Source: Abiotrophia defectiva_A (lineage in GTDB: Bacteria; Bacillota; Bacilli; Lactobacillales; Aerococcaceae). Taken from it: 11,563 nt of DNA. Of the stretch, positions 7,512-11,563 are shown in pieces (positions within the stretch are counted from its first letter, which is position 1; each line of letters starts with the position of its first letter). Both the position numbers and the translations under genes were made by a program. The stretch lies in the NCBI GenBank assembly GCA_963546405.1, contig CAUUNL010000053.1, forward strand, positions 1-11,563, given 5' to 3'. The notes below the pieces were generated by a model. The model ran no database searches, was not told the origin of the DNA, and saw only the letters and a program-made list of their open reading frames with translations.

Positions 7512-7533
7512 GAATAGGACTTAGGTCCTATTC
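7512..7533. promoter_or_regulatory. 22-bp inverted repeat at the lemA promoter, candidate operator
   Basis: GAATAGGAC (7512-7520) and GTCCTATTC (7525-7533) form perfect 9-bp arms with a 4-base centre. The dyad covers the expected -35 region of the lemA promoter. It is not followed by a U tract in either direction and lies beyond the terminator of the upstream gene, so I read it as a protein-binding site. A terminator-like or mRNA-structure role is the alternative. Confidence 0.5.
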
Positions 7534-7566
7534 TTTGAGGTTTACCTAAATTTACTATCTTAATGC

Positions 7567-7600
7567 AAAAATACCCACTAAACCGTAAGGCTCAGTGGGT
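7567..7600 (-). terminator. Terminator of the YbjQ-like gene
   Basis: A 7-bp stem (ACCCACT at 7573-7579, AGTGGGT at 7594-7600), with a short inner CC/GG pairing, is followed on the minus strand by ATTTTTG. It lies 33 bases past the stop at 7634. Confidence 0.78.
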
Positions 7601-7633
7601 TGATTTAGCGTCTGAAATGATGGTCTTAGCTGA

Positions 7634-8221
7634 TTAGACTTCCTCCGCGTAGACTGCTGTACCTAGGGCGGTAACACAGAATACATAAGGAAGATAGCTT
7701 GTAGCTCCTTGAGTATTGACTGTTTCAGGTTCTAAGGTCACATAATCAAATTTAAGGTTGATAATGGCATTACAGCCAAGATCATAGGCTTGTTCCTTGA
7801 GATGGGCCAAAGTCAGGATACGCCCTTCTTCCATAACATCTACCAAACTTTGGGCCGGGTCACCTAAGGCATTGTCTCCACGACCTCCATCCACACCACG
7901 CGCGATAGAATGTGCCAAATCACTAGCCACAGGCCCGCCATAATGCGTGATACTATAGCCATCAAATCCCTGTACCGTAGTCACTACAATATTAGCAATT
8001 CCTTGCTCCCGTTCTTTTTGCTGGGCAAGTTGATCAGCAAATTCCTCATCTTGGTCAGCCATATAGTTCTGAAATTGGTCTAACAAATGAACTAGGTCCA
8101 CACTGTCTTCTAGATAGGCACCGGTCAGAGAAAATTTCACTGCGATTCCTTGGTCTTGGAGGAAGGCCTCAAAGGTCTCTTTGTCCAAATTATAGTCACG
8201 TACTATATCTTTAATTTTCAT
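7634..8221 (-). CDS. YbjQ-family domain protein with N-terminal extension
   Basis: The C-terminal part (about residues 78-190) matches the YbjQ/UPF0145 fold: IVVTTVQGFDGYSI, then DPAQSLVDVMEEGRILTLAHLKEQAYDLGCNAIINLKFDY, and a final FCVTALGTAVY strand. Typical family members are only about 105 residues and function as small oligomers of unknown role; the link to heavy metals is by name only. Here roughly 75 extra residues precede it (KIKDIVRDYNLDKETFEAFLQDQGI and an acidic QDEEF stretch), which look like a small helical domain, possibly HTH-like. I choose ATG 8221 because the AGAAAGGTAG site precedes it. The frame extends to 8260, but that start has no good site. Confidence 0.75.
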   Translation of the reverse strand: MKIKDIVRDYNLDKETFEAFLQDQGIAVKFSLTGAYLEDSVDLVHLLDQFQNYMADQDEEFADQLAQQKEREQGIANIVVTTVQGFDGYSITHYGGPVASDLAHSIARGVDGGRGDNALGDPAQSLVDVMEEGRILTLAHLKEQAYDLGCNAIINLKFDYVTLEPETVNTQGATSYLPYVFCVTALGTAVYAEEV

Positions 8222-8305
8222 CTGCACTCTACCTTTCTGCTTCATTTTTTTGGGGGCCATCAGTCACTTCTAAAAAATATTGCATATTGGAAAGTAGATA
8301 GTTTA

Positions 8306-8334
8306 ATTTTACTACTCATGCTCATGGGGCACAA
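8306..8334 (-). promoter_or_regulatory. Putative promoter of the YbjQ-like gene
   Basis: Minus-strand TTGTGC (8329-8334), a 17-base spacer and TAAAAT (8306-8311). The -10 is good and the -35 moderate. The leader would be about 80 bases to the ATG at 8221. Confidence 0.45.
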
Positions 8335-8380
8335 GAAATACGAATCTACCCGCATTCATCCTCAATGACTGAAAGCAAGA

Positions 8381-8411
8381 GAACCCAACAAACCAAGCGC
8401 TCAGTGAGTTC
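8381..8411 (-). terminator. Weak hairpin after the GNAT gene
   Basis: A 7-position stem with one G-U pair (GAACCCA at 8381-8387, TGAGTTC at 8405-8411) has a 17-base loop. On the minus strand it is followed by TCTTGCTTTC. It sits 8 bases past the GNAT stop. It is the only candidate for the end of that transcript, and it is weak. Confidence 0.35.
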
Positions 8412-8418
8412 ACATCTA

Positions 8419-8955
8419 TTATTTTCCCCATTCTTCTCTGAGGACCCCATACTTGACACTATCATAGTAGGTCCCTTGCCAGTAGCGAACGCGACGGATG
8501 CAGGCCTCTTGTTGCCAACCGAGACCGTGGGCGCAACTCATCATACGGGTATTTCCACTCCAAGTTGTTAAGCCCAAATGTTCTAATTCAGTAAAGCGAG
8601 CGAAAGTATCGGTCGTCCACTTCTCCAAAGCCTTCCGCCCCACACCAGTGTTCCAGCGATTAGCATCATAAATGACAATCCCTACTTCCATCCAACGAGT
8701 TCGTCGATCTTCCCAAGTTCGGGAGACCATTCCCACTGCTTTGCCTTCTACTTGAATACAACGCACACCTTCACTTAAGAGAAAAGCTGCTACACCACTA
8801 GAGGCAAAGTCTTCAAAGCTTTCATATGCTTGATACTCTTGAAAATAAGGTGCATCCCAACGCGCCCACTCAGGTTTCGCATCACGAAATCCCAACTCCC
8901 AAACGGCTCGCAATTTGTCTTCATCAAAAGGGACTAATTCAATATTATGAGTCAT
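8419..8955 (-). CDS. GNAT family N-acetyltransferase
   Basis: This is a RimJ/RimL-like GNAT enzyme that would transfer acetyl from acetyl-CoA to an amine; the acceptor is unknown. Numbered from the 8955 start (178 residues), AVGMVSRTWEDRRTRWMEVGIVIYD holds the central strands. RWNTGVGRKAL (100-110) is the acetyl-CoA phosphate-binding loop in its R-x-x-G-x-G/A form. LGLTTWSGNTRMMSCAHGLGWQQEA is the usual C-terminal strand-helix with the Asn-x-Arg-x-x pattern. Shine-Dalgarno AAGGAG lies 7 bases from the ATG at 8955 but only 1 base from the ATG at 8961, so the shorter start is preferred. It is apparently monocistronic. Confidence 0.88.
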   Translation of the reverse strand: MTHNIELVPFDEDKLRAVWELGFRDAKPEWARWDAPYFQEYQAYESFEDFASSGVAAFLLSEGVRCIQVEGKAVGMVSRTWEDRRTRWMEVGIVIYDANRWNTGVGRKALEKWTTDTFARFTELEHLGLTTWSGNTRMMSCAHGLGWQQEACIRRVRYWQGTYYDSVKYGVLREEWGK

Positions 8956-9028
8956 ATTCATTCTCCTTCTTATCTTAAACTACCTTTTGTGGGTTCTAGG
9001 ATGATTGACACACAAAATTGTTACCTTC

Positions 9029-9057
9029 ATTCTACTAGCTGGGAGACAGTTCATCAA
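9029..9057 (-). promoter_or_regulatory. Putative promoter of the GNAT gene, at the IS edge
   Basis: Minus-strand TTGATG (9052-9057), an exact 17-base spacer and TAGAAT (9029-9034). This is the best -35/-10 pair in the window. It begins 10 bases from the outer hairpin of the IS200 copy, so the -35 may lie in the IS end or in the flank. Confidence 0.55.
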
Positions 9058-9146
9058 GATATAGAGACTAAAGCCAATGCTGGATTTAGCTTGAGCTCCA
9101 TTCAAAGTCACAATATTCTTATAGCACTTCGGGTTAACCACAATCA

Positions 9147-9172
9147 AAACCGCCCCTTGTCACAGGCGGTTT
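9147..9172 (-). terminator. GC-rich hairpin inside the IS200 copy
   Basis: Perfect 8-bp stem (9147-9154 and 9165-9172) with a 10-base loop. On the minus strand it is followed by TTTTGATTG, so it could end the tnpA transcript or form part of the IS right-end structure. Confidence 0.6.
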
Positions 9173-9208
9173 GCTTTGCGACCGGAAGCCTCTGCTACCG
9201 GCCACGGC

Positions 9209-9568
9209 CTAAAGGCCTACTGTATCCACGAAATATCCTCGACACCAAAACTTGCGGTTCCCATAACGGTACTTTAAATTGGCCTATCGATCAAATATCA
9301 TCAGACTACTTTTTCCTTTCAGATACCCCATAAAGCTTGAAACACTTAACTTGGGTGGAATACTGACTAACATATGAATGTGGTCTTTGCAGGCATTTAT
9401 TTCATAGATAATGACGCCCTTGCGCTCGCATAATTCACGAATAATTCTGCCAATCGTTGCCTTGTACTTCCCATATATGGTTTGGCGTCGATATTGGGGC
9501 GCGAACACGATATGATACTTACATTTCCAACTTGTGTGTATTGTCCTTTTTCGTAAGGATACCTCCAT
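9209..9568 (-). pseudogene. tnpA: Broken IS200 transposase (Y1 HUH family)
   Basis: The intact part (94 codons, 9568 to the stop at 9284-9286) reads as an IS200 TnpA: TSWKCKYHIVFAPQYRR near the start, the metal-binding HUH motif H63-I-H65 in CKDHIHMLVSIPP, and SSFMGYLKGKSSLMIFDR. A TAG then interrupts it where relatives usually have His. The same frame continues with clear homology (ANLKYRYGNRKFWCRGYFVDTVG) to a second TAG at 9209-9211. After DTVG, relatives have about 40-50 more residues including the catalytic tyrosine in an EEYIRNQ-like helix. Here that segment is missing and the sequence jumps to the IS right-end region. The product would therefore be inactive. The start is uncertain: ATG 9568 is followed directly by GGAGG. 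Confidence 0.87.
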
Positions 9569-9651
9569 GGTTCTTTTTGTATGGTCAGGAAACCTACACT
9601 AAGTTTACCACTTGGGAGGTTATTTTTCTTACCTCGCTATAAGCTCTCCGG

Positions 9652-9674
9652 AACCACCAGCATTGCTAGTGGTT
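9652..9674. repeat. IS200 left-end hairpin
   Basis: AACCACCAGC (9652-9661) and GCTAGTGGTT (9665-9674) pair over 10 positions with one G-U, loop ATT. It sits about 85 bases upstream of the tnpA start, as the subterminal recognition hairpin of this family does. Confidence 0.6.
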
Positions 9675-9685
9675 TTATTGATACC

Positions 9686-9714
9686 AAAAGGCCAGCATCT
9701 TCTGCTGGCCTTTT
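9686..9714. terminator. Terminator of the SDR-kdgT operon
   Basis: A perfect stem (GGCCAGCA at 9690-9697, TGCTGGCC at 9703-9710), extended by A/T pairs, has a 5-base loop. It begins right after the kdgT stop (9716-9718). It has T-runs on both sides (TTTT on the minus, TTTTTTT on the plus), so it can also stop transcription coming from the IS side. Confidence 0.9.
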
Positions 9715-9715
9715 T

Positions 9716-10660
9716 TTAGATTGCTTTGCTGTCAATGCCCTTTTCCTGATTACGCTTGGCTACCCAAGCGGTCAAAAGTGGCGTTAGAATAGCCGTCACG
9801 ATAACGGAGGCCGTAATTTGAGTTGTGGCGATTGACTCCAGTCCCTTAAAACTAGCATCCACAGCCGCCAAGGCTGCTGGGGTTGCAATGGCACTGGCTG
9901 CCGTACTTGAAATGGCTGCACCGGCAATCCCGGAGCCGCCTGTACGCCGGTCCACCCAGATAGCGACTGCCCCGCCAAGCGCGGTGGTCAGAATCCCTAA
10001 GAGGATACCCGGCAGACCGCCTTCAAGGATTTGGCCGAAGCTCATGTTGGCCCCCAAGCAGAAACCTACAATCATAATAATGGCAGGTACCCCATTGGAG
10101 AGAGCTTTCTTCATAAAAGGAAAGGCATTCCCAAGTGCAATCCCTAAGACTAGGGGCAATACCGTCCCGACCAAGTTCCAAATGGAAATATTAGCCAAGC
10201 CCGCTGAAGCTAAGGCCGCCATGGTCACCATAGGCCCCACACTAAGGGTGGTAATCCCCACAGCGCCGGCGTCAATTTCATTACCGTAGACATCGACAAT
10301 GCCGGCATACATGGCATTATTGGCCACAGACATGGCCCCGATGATGGCGAGAGCTGACAGGCCTAGGAAATTATCGCCTAAGAGTTTGGCTACTAAGAGC
10401 CCTAGGATAACAGAGACGGCAATCTTGGATAGGATGATAGCTGCCCCGCGACCTACCGCTTTAGGCGTATTTTTTAAGGAAATGGTCCCCCCAATGAAGA
10501 AGAGGAAGGCCCCGACTAGAGGCCCGGCCCCCTTAACAATTGGGGTGGTGAAACCACCAATTTGTAGGACCTGTGGCAACAGGCTGTTAATGGCACAGCC
10601 GATAAACATAGGGATAATAATAATGTCCCCAGGGATTTTGAATTTTTTGGCTTTTTGCAT
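9716..10660 (-). CDS. kdgT: 2-keto-3-deoxygluconate permease
   Basis: KdgT-family secondary transporter, expected to import 2-keto-3-deoxygluconate with protons. The 314-residue protein is close to the roughly 325 of the family and almost wholly hydrophobic, with about 10 membrane segments. Recognisable stretches are IPGDIIIIPMFIGCAINSLLPQ at the N-terminus, GAGPLVGAFLFFIGGTISLK, IGAMSVANNAMYAGI, IIMIVGFCLGANMSFGQILEGGLPGILLGI, and the C-terminal AAISSTAASAIATPAALA. The start is supported by an AAGGGAG site 9 bases before the ATG. It follows the SDR gene by 38 bases and is probably co-transcribed. The substrate is inferred from the family and could be a related ketoaldonate. Confidence 0.92.
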   Translation of the reverse strand: MQKAKKFKIPGDIIIIPMFIGCAINSLLPQVLQIGGFTTPIVKGAGPLVGAFLFFIGGTISLKNTPKAVGRGAAIILSKIAVSVILGLLVAKLLGDNFLGLSALAIIGAMSVANNAMYAGIVDVYGNEIDAGAVGITTLSVGPMVTMAALASAGLANISIWNLVGTVLPLVLGIALGNAFPFMKKALSNGVPAIIMIVGFCLGANMSFGQILEGGLPGILLGILTTALGGAVAIWVDRRTGGSGIAGAAISSTAASAIATPAALAAVDASFKGLESIATTQITASVIVTAILTPLLTAWVAKRNQEKGIDSKAI

Positions 10661-10698
10661 CTTGCTTGGCTCCCTTCAGATAGATTGACTTGGAGACA

Positions 10699-11448
10699 TC
10701 AACCATCTAAGGTAATGCCGCCGTCGCAGTCGCCAATTTCCCCAGTGATGAAGCTTGCTAAATCACTGGCGAAGAAGAGAATCATTTGGGCAATTTCAAC
10801 TGGTTCGGCGCGTTTGCCTAGCGGAATCATGCTAATGACGCGTTGGCTCTTTTCAGCGTCTTCGGATAGGACGGTCGTCATTTCAGTCCGGGTGAAGGAT
10901 GGGCAAACGGCATTACAGTAGATACCGTATTTACCGCCTTCCTTAGCAATGGCTTTGGTCAAGCCATTCAAGCCGGCCTTAGAAGAGGCATAGGCAGCCG
11001 TCCCTAAGAGGCCACCCCCTAATTTCGCGGCTACTGAGGAGACGTTAACAATACGACCACCGCCCGCTTGCTTGAAATAAGGGAAGATCTGGCTGATGGT
11101 AGAGAAGCAACCGGTTAGATTAATCCGGATAGTACGTTCCCATTCTTCATAGCTTAATTGATCAAATGGCTTAGCAGAGATGACCCCAGCACAGTTGACT
11201 AGAATATCCACGCGTTCAGGTCTAGACAGAATACTTTGCATAGCGGTCTCAATGGCCTCATGGTCACCTAAATCCATGTGGACAAAATCGACGGCTGGAC
11301 CAAATTCGGCAATGGTAGCCCGAGCTGCTGCCTCATTAATATCGGCGATAATGACGGATCCACCGCCTTCGACAATACCGCGAACGACTTCTTTCCCGAT
11401 CCCATTGGCACCACCTGTGACAATGGCTCTTTTACCTGTAAAGTCCAT
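10699..11448 (-). CDS. SDR oxidoreductase (KduD / gluconate 5-dehydrogenase-like)
   Basis: Classical short-chain dehydrogenase of 249 residues. It has the cofactor loop TGGANGIG (11-18), Asp36 at the end of the second strand (which favours NAD over NADP), DL at 59-60, NCAG (85-88), Asn110, Ser138 in NVSS, and the catalytic Tyr153-x-x-x-Lys157 in YASSK. The tail ITGEIGDCDGGITLDG is the normal C-terminal signature. The tetrad Asn-Ser-Tyr-Lys is complete, so the enzyme should be active. With kdgT directly downstream, the likely role is interconversion of a ketodeoxyuronate or ketogluconate (KduD, or 5-keto-gluconate reductase), but SDR substrate is not readable from sequence. Shine-Dalgarno AAGGA lies about 9 bases before the ATG. 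Confidence 0.88.
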   Translation of the reverse strand: MDFTGKRAIVTGGANGIGKEVVRGIVEGGGSVIIADINEAAARATIAEFGPAVDFVHMDLGDHEAIETAMQSILSRPERVDILVNCAGVISAKPFDQLSYEEWERTIRINLTGCFSTISQIFPYFKQAGGGRIVNVSSVAAKLGGGLLGTAAYASSKAGLNGLTKAIAKEGGKYGIYCNAVCPSFTRTEMTTVLSEDAEKSQRVISMIPLGKRAEPVEIAQMILFFASDLASFITGEIGDCDGGITLDG

Positions 11449-11476
11449 GTTATCAGATCCTTCTTTCTAGGTTTGT

Positions 11477-11490
11477 CATAGAATTCTATG
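11477..11490. promoter_or_regulatory. 14-bp perfect palindrome at the predicted SDR-kdgT start site
   Basis: CATAGAATTCTATG reads identically on both strands. It lies just downstream of the -10 (11496-11501), about where transcription would begin, the usual place for a repressor operator. The regulator is unknown; GntR or LacI types are common for ketogluconate genes. Confidence 0.45.
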
Positions 11491-11495
11491 CTTTA

Positions 11496-11504
11496 AGTAT
11501 AGCA
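11496..11504 (-). promoter_or_regulatory. Extended -10 promoter of the SDR-kdgT operon
   Basis: Minus strand TGC-TATACT. The -35 that would match falls at about 11519-11524, which is inside adapter sequence, so no -35 can be judged. This could also be an internal promoter if upstream operon genes exist beyond the contig end. Confidence 0.45.
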
Positions 11505-11516
11505 CTCCTGTTATCG

Positions 11517-11563
11517 GATTGAAAGATCACACGTCTGAACTCCAGTCACAACTCCGAAACACG
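11517..11563. other. Illumina adapter contamination at the contig end
   Basis: From 11517 to 11549 the sequence aligns without gaps to the 33-base TruSeq index adapter (GATCGGAAGAGC... through ...CCAGTCAC), with three mismatches at 11520, 11522 and 11527. The last 22 bases (11528-11549) are identical. What follows, AACTCCGA then AACACG, has the layout of an 8-base index and the start of the ATCTCG adapter tail with two mismatches. These 47 bases are not part of the organism. Confidence 0.95.

Larger units (their letters stand above)
9068..9674 (-). mobile_element. Degenerate IS200-type (IS200/IS605 family) insertion
   Basis: A single tnpA-type gene (pseudogene at 9209-9568) lies between two imperfect hairpins of the kind that mark IS200 ends. 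The left-end hairpin is at 9652-9674 (10-bp stem with one G-U, loop ATT). The right-end candidate is at 9068-9089 (CTAAA/TTTAG plus CCA/TGG around ATGC). An internal 8-bp GC hairpin at 9147-9172 (AAACCGCC and GGCGGTTT) is followed on the minus strand by TTTTG. There are no inverted terminal repeats or target duplications, as expected for this family. There is no tnpB. The span of about 0.6 kb is shorter than the usual 0.7 kb, consistent with the internal loss seen in the gene. The ends are approximate because I could not fix the cleavage tetranucleotides. Confidence 0.8.

Noticed and set aside
8947..9333. Plus-strand open frame across the GNAT upstream region and IS right end
   Set aside because: It overlaps the GNAT promoter and IS hairpins, is antisense to tnpA at one end, and has no recognisable protein features.
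9068..9720. Possible TnpB/guide-RNA (IS605-type) system
   Set aside because: No tnpB frame is present on either strand; this is an IS200-type element with tnpA only, and that gene is broken.
9825..10688. Long plus-strand open frames opposite kdgT
   Set aside because: They are antisense shadows of a clear KdgT gene; composition is low-complexity and they lack Shine-Dalgarno sites and family features.
11180..11481. Plus-strand frames opposite the SDR gene
   Set aside because: Shadows of a complete SDR with all catalytic residues.
11448..11520. Direct repeat TGTTATC(A/G)GAT at about 11449 and 11509
   Set aside because: Short, and the second copy runs into the adapter junction, so it is not reliable evidence of a regulatory or attachment site.

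Overview
The window looks like a low-to-mid GC Firmicute of the order Lactobacillales. The Shine-Dalgarno sites are strong (AGGAGG types), the intergenic regions AT-rich, and the gene content fits: a Pdp-type pyrimidine-nucleoside phosphorylase, a CpXC protein, a LemA/TPM pair and an IS200-like element of the type common in streptococci and enterococci. An Aerococcaceae-like host is my best guess from protein style, but the genus cannot be fixed by eye. Nearly everything is on the minus strand; only the CpXC gene is on the plus strand.

Layout from left to right: (a) 1-243 is mostly empty, with a possible truncated minus-strand start at the edge and a strong terminator at 202-227. (b) 244-1488 is a secreted Ser-rich protein of unknown function. 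(c) 1675-4236 is a tight minus-strand operon, flavodoxin > rpiA > pdp, whose stop and start codons abut at both junctions. It joins nucleoside phosphorolysis to pentose-phosphate interconversion. (d) 4400-5077 is a divergently transcribed CpXC-domain protein, sharing a bidirectional terminator with (e) a YaaA-family protein at 5125-5862. (f) 5970-7435 is the lemA-TPM envelope pair, with a perfect inverted repeat over its promoter region. (g) 7634-8221 is a YbjQ-like protein with an unusual N-terminal extension. (h) 8419-8955 is a GNAT acetyltransferase. (i) About 9068-9674 is a decayed IS200-type insertion: its tnpA has a nonsense codon and has lost the segment expected to carry the catalytic tyrosine. 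(j) 9716-11448 is an SDR oxidoreductase followed by a KdgT-type 2-keto-3-deoxygluconate permease, probably the downstream part of a hexuronate/ketogluconate catabolic operon.

The last 47 bases (11517-11563) are not genomic. They match an Illumina TruSeq-type adapter ungapped with three mismatches over 33 bases, followed by what looks like an 8-base index. The true contig therefore ends near 11516, and nothing beyond that point should be used for promoter or neighbourhood inference.

I see no CRISPR array, tRNA, rRNA, phage or defence system. Most of the window is ordinary chromosomal housekeeping and envelope genes. The items worth a second look are the adapter tail, the broken IS200 copy and its closeness to the GNAT promoter, two palindromic operator candidates, and the YbjQ fusion.
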